From Rikenella sp031551865 (GTDB taxonomy: Bacteria; Bacteroidota; Bacteroidia; Bacteroidales; Rikenellaceae), in contig JAVBMY010000001.1 in the NCBI GenBank assembly GCA_031551865.1, forward strand, positions 62,001 to 126,000: a DNA stretch of 64,000 nt, in the 5' to 3' direction. The translations under genes and the position numbers were made by a program. Every line of letters starts with the position of its first letter. Positions within the stretch are counted from its first letter, which is position 1. A model generated the notes under the pieces. It made no database searches. It saw nothing but the letters and a program-made list of their open reading frames with translations, and was not told the origin of the DNA. Below are positions 33,486-41,959 of this stretch, piece after piece.

Positions 33486-35795
33486 TCAATAGCGCAGCCC
33501 GTCGAACGTACGGAGCGTGCCGGGCGACGAGGGTAATGCCCATTGCAGGCCGAGAGTGCCGCCGTTATTCATGTCGAAGAACTCGACCCGCACCCGGTGC
33601 CACCCCTTGGCCAGCGAGCGCTGCCCGGTGCGGGTGACGTCGCCGTGGGGGCCGTCGTTGTCGATGGTCTCGGTGCCGTCGATGTAGAGCTTCGAGCCGT
33701 CGTTCGAGGTGAGGGCGAAGGTGTAGATGCCCGTTTCGGGGGCATTGAAATAGCCCTCGAAAATCAGCCCCACCCAGCCTTTGATGTCGTCCGGAAAGGT
33801 GATTGCATCGACCGTCTTTTGGTCTGCTTCGCGTGCCATTTCGATGTCGGCGCAGCGGCGGCCGCGGAATTCGTATTGCGTGCGGCGGATACCGGCTTTC
33901 TCGGGCGACACGTCGAGCGCCGGGAGGGCGGGCTCCTGTTTGTATTCCGAACGTTGCGGAATACCGCCGCGCCCGTCGGGGCGGAAGCCCCGGAAGACGA
34001 ACGTGGTGCTGCTGCGGATCAGCGTGTCGCCGGACCAGAGCGCCGACTGCAGGGTCGGCTCCGAGCCGTCGGTGGTGTAGCGGATCTGCACGTGGGGGAG
34101 GAAGCTTTCGGCCCGCACGGTAGCGGTGTCGAGGAATACGCTCCGCTCGCCGAAGCCCGTCAGGTCGGGGATGCGGTAGTTGACCCCGTGGGCATCGAGC
34201 CAGGCGGCATGGTGAGCCAGCTTTTTCAGGAAGTTGTCCCAGGAACGGTTGTCGGGCGTGCTCCATGCGGTTTCGCTCAGGGCAATCATGCGTGGGGTGG
34301 TCTGCCATTCCACACGGGCCATGCTGGGGATGCGCTCGCACCACGTGTTGGCCTGCACGCCCCAGATGCGGCTTTCGGCTTCGGGCGAGAGGCTCCACGC
34401 CTTGTGGTAATGCGGCGGGTCCATGGTGTAGACGCGCTGCAGGTCGTCGCCTTTCTCGATGAAGTCAAAGTAGAGCAGGAAGTCGGGCGCGAGGATCACG
34501 CGGTTGCCCGAGTCGAGCGCCTGCACTGCAGTACGCGGTGCCCAGTCGCGCCACCACATGACGGTGGCGGTGGGCGAGAGGCCGCCGTCGACGATTTCGT
34601 CCCAGCCGATCAGCTTGCGTTCGTTGGCGTTGAAGTGGGCTTCCATTTCGTGGATGAACCACGCGTGGAGCTCTTTTTCGCCGCCCAGCCCCTTGGCGCG
34701 GATGCGTTCCTGGCAGGCGGGACAGTTGATCCAGTTGGTCTTTTCGACTTCGTCGCCGCCGATGTGCACATATTCGAAGGGGAACAGGTCGAACACCTCG
34801 CTGTAGATGTTCTTGGCGAACATCACGGCCGAGTCGCGCCCCACACAAAGCGGCGACGAGAATTCGGCGCCCCAGCCGGGCTTGCCGGTACACGACGCCC
34901 ACGGGTAGTTGTCGAGGGCGGCCTTCAGGTGTCCGGGCATGTCGATCTCGGGCAGCACGTCGATACCCCGCGCCGCCGCGTAGGCCACCACGTCGCGGAT
35001 CTGTTCCTGGGTGTAGAAACCGCCGTAGAGGGTATCGCCCTGCTCGGTAATGCGCAGCAATTCCTCAGGGATCAGCAGATCCGGATTGTTCTGCTCGCGG
35101 GCCTGCCGCATGCACTCGCGGTCGTTGCGGTCGAACTTGCGCCACGCGCCCTCGGCAGTCAGCAGGGGGTATTGCTTGATATCGATGCGCCAGCCCTGGT
35201 CGTCGGTCAGGTGCCAGTGGAATTTGTTGAATTTGTAGAGCGCCATCCGGTCGATGAAGCCTTTGACCTGTTCGACGGTGTAGAAGTGGCGCGAAACGTC
35301 GAGGTGCATACCGCGCCAGCCGTAGCGGGGCGAGTCGTGGATCTCGACGAAGGGGATGCGGCTGTCGCGCCGGTCGACCGGCACCAGTTGCCTCAGGGTG
35401 GCGATGCCCATCACCACCCCGCGCGGGGTGGCCCCGGTGATGGTGATGCCGTCTTTATCCACTTTGAGGACATAGCTTTCTGGACTGGCCTGCCGAGGGT
35501 CGCCGTCGGTGCCCAACGCCAGCCGGACCGAGGCGCGTTTGATACTACCCTGTTCGAGTTCGAGCCCGGCATCCTGCCGGAGCACTTCGATCAGGTAGGC
35601 GGCCTGTTCGGCCAGTGCCGAGTCGGCGGCGATGGTCATGCCGCTCTTGAGCTTGAACGAGTCGTCGCCGACCGTCATCTGCGCGGGCTGCGGGATGATC
35701 ATGGCGGGACGCGACACGGGTTTGGCGTTGCCGCATGCGGTTAGCAGGGGTAATGCGGCGGTAACGGCTAAAGCGAGTATGAGTAGTTTTTTCAT
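33486..35795 (-). CDS. Beta-N-acetylhexosaminidase (GH20) lipoprotein with PA14-like tail
   Basis: Family 20 glycosidase that releases terminal GlcNAc/GalNAc from glycans, 769 aa, lipid-anchored (lipobox LTAC, C21) and so periplasmic or at the outer membrane. Order: GH20b domain (about 30-150), catalytic GH20 barrel with WRGMHLDVSRHF and the catalytic pair D348-E349 in HIGGDEVEK, a chitobiase C-terminal-like domain (about 540-620), and a PA14-like domain at the end (YIFALTSNDGSKLYIDG-type, here YTFALTSNDGSKLYIDG). This fits host mucin or N-glycan foraging. No PUL partners are adjacent. Confidence 0.95.
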   Translation of the reverse strand: MKKLLILALAVTAALPLLTACGNAKPVSRPAMIIPQPAQMTVGDDSFKLKSGMTIAADSALAEQAAYLIEVLRQDAGLELEQGSIKRASVRLALGTDGDPRQASPESYVLKVDKDGITITGATPRGVVMGIATLRQLVPVDRRDSRIPFVEIHDSPRYGWRGMHLDVSRHFYTVEQVKGFIDRMALYKFNKFHWHLTDDQGWRIDIKQYPLLTAEGAWRKFDRNDRECMRQAREQNNPDLLIPEELLRITEQGDTLYGGFYTQEQIRDVVAYAAARGIDVLPEIDMPGHLKAALDNYPWASCTGKPGWGAEFSSPLCVGRDSAVMFAKNIYSEVFDLFPFEYVHIGGDEVEKTNWINCPACQERIRAKGLGGEKELHAWFIHEMEAHFNANERKLIGWDEIVDGGLSPTATVMWWRDWAPRTAVQALDSGNRVILAPDFLLYFDFIEKGDDLQRVYTMDPPHYHKAWSLSPEAESRIWGVQANTWCERIPSMARVEWQTTPRMIALSETAWSTPDNRSWDNFLKKLAHHAAWLDAHGVNYRIPDLTGFGERSVFLDTATVRAESFLPHVQIRYTTDGSEPTLQSALWSGDTLIRSSTTFVFRGFRPDGRGGIPQRSEYKQEPALPALDVSPEKAGIRRTQYEFRGRRCADIEMAREADQKTVDAITFPDDIKGWVGLIFEGYFNAPETGIYTFALTSNDGSKLYIDGTETIDNDGPHGDVTRTGQRSLAKGWHRVRVEFFDMNNGGTLGLQWALPSSPGTLRTFDGLRY

Positions 35796-35924
35796 GATGG
35801 AAAATTTTGATTTCTTGTTGTTGCAGGAGCAACCTGCGCGCCTGCTTTTCTCCGGGCGTTGCGGCCACTACACGGGATGGTTTCAGCCGTGGAGCAGGCG
35901 GCTCGACAGCCCCGCAGGGGCCGT

Positions 35925-36005
35925 ATCGACTGAGCTTTTGGAATGCCACAGGCATTCCAAAAGCGAGGGAGCGCGCCCACCCTACAGGGGGGGCGCGAAT
36001 TTCTC
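35925..36005 (+). repeat. Family C repeat with 13-bp hairpin
   Basis: GACTGAG lead, perfect hairpin CTTTTGGAATGCC-ACA-GGCATTCCAAAAG (35935-35963), then GAGGGAGCGCGCCCACCCT and ACAGGGGGGGCGCG. With the flanking GC-rich stretch and the family F element it accounts for the 649-nt gap between the hexosaminidase and polyprenyl synthase genes; I see no gene there. Confidence 0.75.
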
Positions 36006-36238
36006 TGTGTCGGTTGCAATGGCAACGGCCAGCCCACGGCGCTTTACCTGCCGCCGAGGGCTGGGCTGTCCGCTCTTTTCTCCGGCGTCAGCGCCTCGGG
36101 GGAAGGCTCGATTCCTCCTGACTGAGGAACACGGGGCGATTCTTCCTCAACGACGGTGGAACCGTTTTGCCCGAGCGTAACGACCACCCGCAGCGCACAA
36201 CGTATGCTCGCCGGGTACGGATGGGCGTTTCTTTTTAT

Positions 36239-36427
36239 GCTTATCCGCAATAATACCCCCTTCGGTCCGCCGACGGCGACGGGCGTAAACGAGCTACGGG
36301 CGAGTGTGACAGCCCGCCGCGTGGGGCGGCGGCGGACTACCGGGATCGCTCGCGCGACCCGGGTAAATGTAAAAACATCCCCCGAAAACAAAGGATAAAA
36401 TGCCAGGGAGTATTATTGCGGATAAGC
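36239..36427. mobile_element. Family F MITE-like element, complete copy
   Basis: 189 bp bounded by perfect 18-bp terminal inverted repeats GCTTATCCGCAATAATAC (36239-36256 and 36410-36427). It has no coding capacity and a GC-rich centre (CCCGCCGCGTGGGGCGGCGGCGG) that resembles the copy at 25.7 kb. Flanks are TTTTTAT and TAATTT; no clear target duplication. A non-autonomous element mobilised by a transposase elsewhere is the natural reading. Confidence 0.75.
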
Positions 36428-36444
36428 TAATTTCTTTCCTCCCC

Positions 36445-37464
36445 TTATTTTTCCCGCCCCACCAGCAAAGCCGCGTAATCCGAGAGGACCGCGAGCCGGG
36501 CGGGATCGTCCGAGGCGCGCCCCAGGGCCTGCATAGCTTCGTCGAAGTAGCGGCCGATGGCGGCCGAGGCGGCCGAGCGCACACCCAGCGTGTCGTATAT
36601 AGCCCGGACACGTTCGTAGTGTTCGCGCGAAGCGTCACCCGTGAGCAGCAACTCCGCACGTTCCGAGACCGACGAAGCACGCCCCAAGGCCGTGATTTGC
36701 AGGAAAGTCTTTTTCCCCACGGCAATGTCGCCGCCGATGCTTTTGCCGAAGCTCTGCTGCGAGCCGTAGGTGTCGAGCAGGTCGTCCTCGATCTGGAAAG
36801 CCAGCCCCAGCGCGATGCCGAAGTCGTACAACGCGCGGCGCTGCCCGGGCGAGGCATCGCCGCAGATGCCGCCCATCTCGGCGGCGGCGGCGATCAGCGA
36901 GGCGGTCTTCAGACGGATCATTTCGATGTATTCGTCGGGTGATACTTCGTCGCGGCGCTCGAATTCCATATCGAGCTGCTGCCCCTGGCACACCTCCATC
37001 GCCGCCCGGTTGAATACGGTCAGCAGGGCGGGAGTCTTCGAGGGATCGTGGGCCGCGATGCCGGGCACTTCGCCGCACATGACGCTGTAGGCCAGGATCA
37101 GCATGGCATCGCCCGAAAGGATGGCGCCGTTCTCGCCCCAGAGGCGGTGGGCGGTCTCGCGGCCGCGGCGGAGCGGGGCACGGTCCATAATGTCGTCGTG
37201 CAGCAGCGTGAAATTGTGGAACACCTCGACACCGACGGCCGGGCCCATGGCCCGGCGCGGGTCGCTGCCGTACACGCCGCAGGCCAGCAGGGCGAGCATC
37301 GGGCGCAACCGTTTGCCGCCATCTTCGAGGATGTAGGCGATGGGTTCGTACAACCCCTCCGGCCCAGCGCCTTTCAGGGGCAGCGATGCCAGCGATTTTT
37401 CGATGTCGAGCAGCAGTTCGCGCGTGTCCGGGGCAGAGTGCCCCGCGGGCTTGAATTCGGTCAT
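36445..37464 (-). CDS. Polyprenyl diphosphate synthase (short-chain type)
   Basis: Trans-isoprenyl diphosphate synthase condensing IPP onto allylic diphosphates, cytosolic, 339 aa. The first Asp-rich motif is DDIMD (D90-D94) and the second is DDLLD (D227-D231); GGKRLRPML and QGQQLDMEF are also typical. The residue five before the first motif is Phe (F85), which in studied enzymes favours shorter products (C15-C20), so FPP or GGPP synthase is more likely than octaprenyl synthase; this is inference. Stand-alone, divergent from the ROK kinase. Confidence 0.9.
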   Translation of the reverse strand: MTEFKPAGHSAPDTRELLLDIEKSLASLPLKGAGPEGLYEPIAYILEDGGKRLRPMLALLACGVYGSDPRRAMGPAVGVEVFHNFTLLHDDIMDRAPLRRGRETAHRLWGENGAILSGDAMLILAYSVMCGEVPGIAAHDPSKTPALLTVFNRAAMEVCQGQQLDMEFERRDEVSPDEYIEMIRLKTASLIAAAAEMGGICGDASPGQRRALYDFGIALGLAFQIEDDLLDTYGSQQSFGKSIGGDIAVGKKTFLQITALGRASSVSERAELLLTGDASREHYERVRAIYDTLGVRSAASAAIGRYFDEAMQALGRASDDPARLAVLSDYAALLVGREK

Positions 37465-37665
37465 AAATTAGGGCGGGTCAACACTACCGGGCATGTTCGG
37501 ATTTGGAGCTGTTCTGTTTCTGACGAGCCGTTCTCCGCAGGGGAACACAGGCGAAACGGCGAAGCAAACGGCGAGAAGAACGCCGAAGGCGGGCATGTCC
37601 GGTAGCGTTGGCACGCCCTGTATAATGCAGTCCACGAAGATAGCACTAAATCAAAAAAATATGGT

Positions 37666-37673
37666 TACTTTTG
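37666..37673 (+). promoter_or_regulatory. -7 box TACTTTTG for the ROK kinase
   Basis: Exact TAnnTTTG match 32 nt before the start codon, giving a leader of about 25 nt. The upstream region is AT-rich with no clear -33 TTTG. Confidence 0.6.
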
Positions 37674-37704
37674 ACCTATCAAATCTTAAAATCTATCTAC
37701 CCTA

Positions 37705-38724
37705 ATGAAACAACTGGCAGTAGGAATAGACATCGGCGGGACCAACACCGAATTCGGGCTCGTCGACCGCGAAGGCAACATCCACGGCAAAGGTGCCATC
37801 AAAACGATGGCCTACCCCGATATCAAATCATACCTCGAAGAGCTCTCGATCGGCATCAACGCACTCTGCAAGAAAGTTGACGGCGGATGCGAAATCATCG
37901 GCATCGGCATCGGCGCCCCGATGGCCAACTACCTCAAAGGCACGATCGAAAACGCCTCGAACCTGATGATCGAAGGCACCTGGGCCAAGGATGCCGCCGA
38001 CGAGAAAGGGATAGTGCACTTCGTGGATAAAATGAAGAATTATTTCCCGTCGATTCCGATCCTGCTCACCAACGACGCCAACGCCGCCGCCATCGGCGAG
38101 ATGATGTACGGCGCCGCCAAATACCCCGACGGCCGCCCTATGCAGAACTTCATCGTGATCACCCTCGGCACGGGCCTCGGAAGCGGCTTCGTGGCGGGTG
38201 GCGAACTGGTCTACGGGCACGACGGCTTTGCCGGCGAACTCGGGCACGTGGTGGTGAACCACACCGGCCGCGTGTGCGGCTGCGGACGCAAAGGCTGCCT
38301 CGAAACCTACGTGTCGGCTACCGGCATCAAACGCACGATCTTCAAACTGCTCGCCGACCACAACCCCGCCGAGGCCAGCGAATTCCGCGACAAGAGTTTC
38401 AACACCCTCGAAGCCAAAGACATCACCGCCGCCGCCCTTAACGGCGACGCGCTGGCCCAGGAGGCTTTCGAATACACGGGCATGATGCTCGGACGCGCCC
38501 TGGCCGATGCCGTGGCGGTCACTTCGCCCGAGGCGATTTTCCTGTTCGGGGGATTGGCCAAGGCCGGACGCCACATCCTTGAACCGACCCAGAAATACAT
38601 GGACATGAACATGCTGTTCGTGTTCCGCAACAAGGTGAAAGTCCAGCTCTCGGGCATCAAGGACGACGAAAGCGCCGCCGTACTCGGGGCCTCGGCCCTG
38701 ATCTGGAAACAGGTCGAAGCGTAA
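37705..38724 (+). CDS. ROK-family glucokinase
   Basis: Sugar kinase of the ROK family, 339 aa, most likely glucokinase. The phosphate-binding GIDIGGTNTEFGLVD is at the N-terminus; LTNDANAAAIGE, LGTGLGSGF, GFAGELGHVV and the zinc-binding CGCGRKGCLETYVSATG ROK signature follow. No helix-turn-helix is present, so it is an enzyme rather than a ROK repressor. Exact sugar specificity (glucose, N-acetylmannosamine, fructose) cannot be fixed from sequence. Its stop is followed 4 nt later by a family A hairpin. Confidence 0.92.
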   Translation: MKQLAVGIDIGGTNTEFGLVDREGNIHGKGAIKTMAYPDIKSYLEELSIGINALCKKVDGGCEIIGIGIGAPMANYLKGTIENASNLMIEGTWAKDAADEKGIVHFVDKMKNYFPSIPILLTNDANAAAIGEMMYGAAKYPDGRPMQNFIVITLGTGLGSGFVAGGELVYGHDGFAGELGHVVVNHTGRVCGCGRKGCLETYVSATGIKRTIFKLLADHNPAEASEFRDKSFNTLEAKDITAAALNGDALAQEAFEYTGMMLGRALADAVAVTSPEAIFLFGGLAKAGRHILEPTQKYMDMNMLFVFRNKVKVQLSGIKDDESAAVLGASALIWKQVEA

Positions 38725-38728
38725 AGGA

Positions 38729-38915
38729 AAAGTGAAAATCGTTTTGTGCAAAACGATTTTCACTTTATTGGAACTAAGACGGTTTCGGGGAATAAGGGTT
38801 GAAAAAAGCAACGCTTTTCCCGCGCTCCAGGCCCATGCACAGCTACGTCCTTTTTTCAACCCTTATTCCCCGAAACCTTAACAATAAAGTGAGGGAGGAG
38901 AGAAGGAAGGGGGAG
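38729..38915 (+). repeat. Family A composite element, copy A7 (after ROK kinase)
   Basis: The clearest copy. An 18-bp hairpin with a 2-nt loop (38729-38746 with 38749-38766) follows the stop codon. Next is a 28-bp perfect inverted repeat (38781-38808 with 38850-38877). Then ACAATAAAGTGA (complementary to TCACTTTATTG at the hairpin edge, 11 bp) runs into GGGAGGAGAGAAGGAAGGGGG. Downstream are hairpins GGGGAGGGGC-GAA-GCCCTTCCCC (about 38940) and CAAGGGGGCTGCGGCCCCCTTG (about 39051). Confidence 0.85.
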
Positions 38916-39077
38916 AAAAAATATGGGGAGGGGTAATGAGGGGAGGGGCGAAGCCCTTCCCCCTGCAACCATTCAGCGTTTAGGTCAGCTAATGTGGATC
39001 TGCTTACGTAATAGAAATATAGAAGACGCTACCTAAAGCGGGGGATGGCCAAGGGGGCTGCGGCCCCCTTGGATACG

Positions 39078-39144
39078 CTTTTGGCTACTTTTGGCGTACA
39101 CCAAAAGTAGCTGCGGTCCGCGGCACACGCGGTTCGGAGAAAAG
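39078..39144 (+). repeat. Family E palindromic repeat, copy 2
   Basis: CTTTTGGCTACTTTTGG, short loop, CCAAAAGTAGCTGCGG, then TCCGCGGCACACGCGGTTCGGAGAAAAG. Differences from the 20.3-kb copy inside the stem (GGTTAC/GTAACC versus GGCTAC/GTAGCT) largely keep pairing. Confidence 0.75.
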
Positions 39145-39193
39145 ACTTACATATTGCCCCTATGGGGATCAGAAGCCTCACAAGACATCACAG

Positions 39194-39853
39194 ATGAACC
39201 TGAAAAAAATAAAACTCACCAAGACCCAGCTCGTCCTGGGTCTTTCGATATTACTGCTACTCGTCGACCAGGCAGTCAAGATCGCCGTCAAGACCCACAT
39301 GACCCTAGACGAGGCGATCCCCGTCTTCGGGCACTGGTTCTACATCCGCTTCATCGAGAACGAAGGGGCCGCCTACGGCATGACCCTCGGCGGATCGTAC
39401 GGCAAGCTGATGCTCAGCCTGATCCGTGTAGTCGCTATCGGCGCATTGTTCTGGTATATCCGTAAGCTCATCAAACGCGGAGCGCCTACGGGCGTGGTGG
39501 TCGGCCTGACCGTCGTACTCGTGGGAGCCTTCGGCAACCTCGTCGACTCAGCCTTCTACGGCCTTGTCTTCTCGGAATCGACCTTCACCGAAGTGGCCCG
39601 GTGGGTCCCCTGGGGCGAAGGCTACGCCGGGTTCCTGCACGGTAGCGTGGTCGACATGCTCTACTTCCCGATCATCCAGATCGACCAGATGCCCTCGTGG
39701 ATTCCCTTTGTGGGCGGCGAACCCTACACCTTCTTCAGTCCGATCTTCAATATCGCCGACTCCTACGTGATCTGCGGCATCCTCTACCTGGTCTTCTTCC
39801 AACACAAGTATTTCAACAGCACCGGAAAAACCAAAAACCCGAAGAAAAAATAA
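39194..39853 (+). CDS. lspA: Lipoprotein signal peptidase (signal peptidase II)
   Basis: Inner-membrane aspartyl protease that removes lipoprotein signal peptides, 219 aa, with four hydrophobic segments. The catalytic pair is D118 in GNLVDS and D189 in FNIADSYV; NEGAAYGMTLGG matches the conserved N-terminal box. A loop insertion (about 124-150) makes it longer than enterobacterial LspA, as in other Bacteroidetes. The stop is 1 nt before the ftsY start, so they are co-transcribed. It would process the many lipoproteins in this window. Confidence 0.95.
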   Translation: MNLKKIKLTKTQLVLGLSILLLLVDQAVKIAVKTHMTLDEAIPVFGHWFYIRFIENEGAAYGMTLGGSYGKLMLSLIRVVAIGALFWYIRKLIKRGAPTGVVVGLTVVLVGAFGNLVDSAFYGLVFSESTFTEVARWVPWGEGYAGFLHGSVVDMLYFPIIQIDQMPSWIPFVGGEPYTFFSPIFNIADSYVICGILYLVFFQHKYFNSTGKTKNPKKK

Positions 39854-39854
39854 C

Positions 39855-40832
39855 ATGGGCGTATTCGACATATTCCGCCGCCGCGACGCCGCCCCCGAGC
39901 AGAGCGACACCCTGAGCGCCGGCCTCGAAAAGAGCCGCACCGGTCTGTTCGCCAAACTGTCCCATGCCGTGGCCGGGCGTTCGCGTATCGACGACGACGT
40001 ACTCGACGACCTCGAAGAGGTACTCATCAGCGCCGACGTCGGCATCGACACCACGCTCAAGATCATCGAACGCATCCAGGCCCGCGTGGCCCGCGACAAA
40101 TACCTGGGCACCGACGAACTGGGCCGCATGCTCCGCGAAGAGATCGCCGCCCTGCTGGCCGATGCACCCCCGGCCGAAGCCGCCGAACACGGCATGCTGT
40201 TCGAAAAACAAGACGGCGACCCCTTCGTGCTGATGGTCGTCGGAGTGAACGGCGTGGGCAAGACCACCACCATCGGCAAGCTCGCCGCGCGGCTCGTGGC
40301 CGCCGGGAAAAGCGTCTACATCGGCGCCGCCGACACGTTCCGGGCCGCCGCCATCGACCAGCTCGAAGTGTGGGCCCAACGCGCCGGAGCGCGCCTGGTG
40401 AAACAACAGATGGGCTCCGACCCCGCGTCGGTAGCTTTCGATACACTGAGCGCAGCCAAAGCCGCGGGCGCCGACGTGGCGATCATCGACACCGCCGGGA
40501 GACTTCACAACAAGGTGAACCTGATGAACGAGCTGGCCAAGATCCGCAACGTGATGCAGAAAGTGGTACCCGGCGCGCCTCACGAGGTGATGCTCGTCTT
40601 AGACGGCTCGACGGGGCAGAATGCCTTCGAGCAGGCCAAACAGTTCTCAGCCGCCACGCAGATATCGTCGCTGGCGGTCACCAAACTCGACGGCACGGCC
40701 AAGGGCGGCGTGGTGATCGGCATCTCCGACCAGTTCCGCATCCCGGTGCGCTACATCGGCGTGGGCGAACGCGCCGAAGACCTCCAGATCTTCGACCCAC
40801 AGCGCTTCGTAGGCTCGCTGTTCGGCGAGTAA
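39855..40832 (+). CDS. ftsY: Signal recognition particle receptor FtsY
   Basis: SRP receptor GTPase targeting membrane proteins to the translocon, 325 aa. It has the NG core only, with no long acidic A domain. GTPase motifs are GVNGVGKTTTIGKLA (G1), DTFRAAAIDQL, DTAGRLHNKVNLMNEL (G3) and TKLDGTAKGG (G4). The order lspA-ftsY with a 1-nt gap indicates an operon. A terminator hairpin follows. Confidence 0.97.
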   Translation: MGVFDIFRRRDAAPEQSDTLSAGLEKSRTGLFAKLSHAVAGRSRIDDDVLDDLEEVLISADVGIDTTLKIIERIQARVARDKYLGTDELGRMLREEIAALLADAPPAEAAEHGMLFEKQDGDPFVLMVVGVNGVGKTTTIGKLAARLVAAGKSVYIGAADTFRAAAIDQLEVWAQRAGARLVKQQMGSDPASVAFDTLSAAKAAGADVAIIDTAGRLHNKVNLMNELAKIRNVMQKVVPGAPHEVMLVLDGSTGQNAFEQAKQFSAATQISSLAVTKLDGTAKGGVVIGISDQFRIPVRYIGVGERAEDLQIFDPQRFVGSLFGE

Positions 40833-40860
40833 AGGCTCCCCTTCTTGTAGGCAAAGAAAT

Positions 40861-40896
40861 ATCTCCATGCGAAACCACAGGGTTCCGCATGGAGAT
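40861..40896 (+). terminator. Hairpin after ftsY
   Basis: ATCTCCATGCG (40861-40871) pairs with CGCATGGAGAT (40886-40896) around a 14-nt loop, then GTTGC. It lies 28 nt after the stop. Because the next gene is convergent, it may serve both strands. Confidence 0.65.
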
Positions 40897-40927
40897 GTTG
40901 CATTAGGCTGGTTTGTTGTGATTTATT

Positions 40928-41500
40928 TTAAGGCTCTATTTCACCGGGAGGCCACGGCAGCGGGAAATTACCGTAATATTTTTCGACCAATAGCACGACG
41001 GTTCCTATGAAGGTAGCACTGCTATTGAAGGCAGGGTTGGTTTCATAGACATCGACCTGCATGGTGGTGTAATTGTAGGGGTAATTCATGTAGAAACCGC
41101 CATTATTTGCAAAGTAGAATGAGAGAGTGGTAGAGAAACACTGATAAACCCGGTGTCCGTCCTTTATGGTGCCGCTGGGCATAGGGCTGGCACCGGACAT
41201 GGTGATGTAATTTTCAAGCTCGCTATAGAATTGGGGGACGATATAGCACGATGACGTGATGTTGGTCTGCACCCCGTTGACGGTCTTGAATATCTGGGTG
41301 CCGCCGGCGTCTCCCGGGGGATCATTGGGAGTGTTCGCAAATACATACAGCCGGATGTAGGGATTCGAGATAGAAAAGCCCGGCGTAACCATACTTTTAC
41401 TCGCTGGGACTTCGGGTTCGACGAGCGGTTCCTTGGTGCAGGAGAATGCCGTCAGAGCGATACACAGCGTGGCTGCGAACAGGTAAACTCTTGTTTTCAT
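40928..41500 (-). CDS. Hypothetical lipoprotein
   Basis: 190-aa predicted lipoprotein. MKTRVYLFAATLCIALTAFSC ends in a lipobox-like AFSC, followed by TKEPLVEPEVPASKS. The mature part has beta-strand-like segments (NPYIRLYVFANTPNDPPGDAGGTQIF, LSFYFANNGGFYMNYPYNYTTMQVDVYETNP). I do not recognise a family. The start is set at the MKTRV methionine because the signal peptide begins there. No partner genes; it is convergent with ftsY. Confidence 0.65.
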   Translation of the reverse strand: MKTRVYLFAATLCIALTAFSCTKEPLVEPEVPASKSMVTPGFSISNPYIRLYVFANTPNDPPGDAGGTQIFKTVNGVQTNITSSCYIVPQFYSELENYITMSGASPMPSGTIKDGHRVYQCFSTTLSFYFANNGGFYMNYPYNYTTMQVDVYETNPAFNSSATFIGTVVLLVEKYYGNFPLPWPPGEIEP

Positions 41501-41757
41501 GGCGTTAGGGATTAAGGGTGAATAGATCGGGAAAGGCTTGAACATGCGCCAAGTCTTCATTAGCAAATTAACGAACAATTTATTATATCTAAAAATAAAT
41601 ATCTCGATAAATTGAGATACTATTCAATGACATCTTCAGCTGATAATTTCGGCTATTTCTGGCTAAATAAAAAGCCTGCCAAAGACGGGGAGTACAAGAT
41701 GAGTTGCCAAAAGGGAGATATTGACCCGCGTGGCGCCTGAAAAACCTCTTCAAATAT

Positions 41758-41816
41758 GTCATCCCGAGCGAAGCCGAGGCGTCTCATAGACGCCTCGGCT
41801 TCGCTCGGGATGACAT
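41758..41816. repeat. Family D perfect 28-bp palindrome
   Basis: TGTCATCCCGAGCGAAGCCG and eight further bases pair perfectly with the reverse complement across a 3-nt centre (CAT); a partial copy continues to about 41860. It sits in the 459-nt gap before rfbA; the rest of the gap is AT-rich near 41570-41640 and holds no gene. Confidence 0.8.
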
Positions 41817-41959
41817 TAAGAAGAGTCGGAGTGCGCGGACGCGCTGCTCGGGATGACAGGTTTTGTGAAAAAGAAGAATTGCCTGTGCGGGGAAGATCAC
41901 CCTGAGCGAAACCGAATGGGAACCGCTCGATGAAATTAGAACGGACGTCCGCGGACGAA

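Noticed and set aside
15143..38915. Reading the regular hairpins as a CRISPR array
   Set aside because: They are kilobases apart, single, and differ in sequence; there are no spacers or cas genes.
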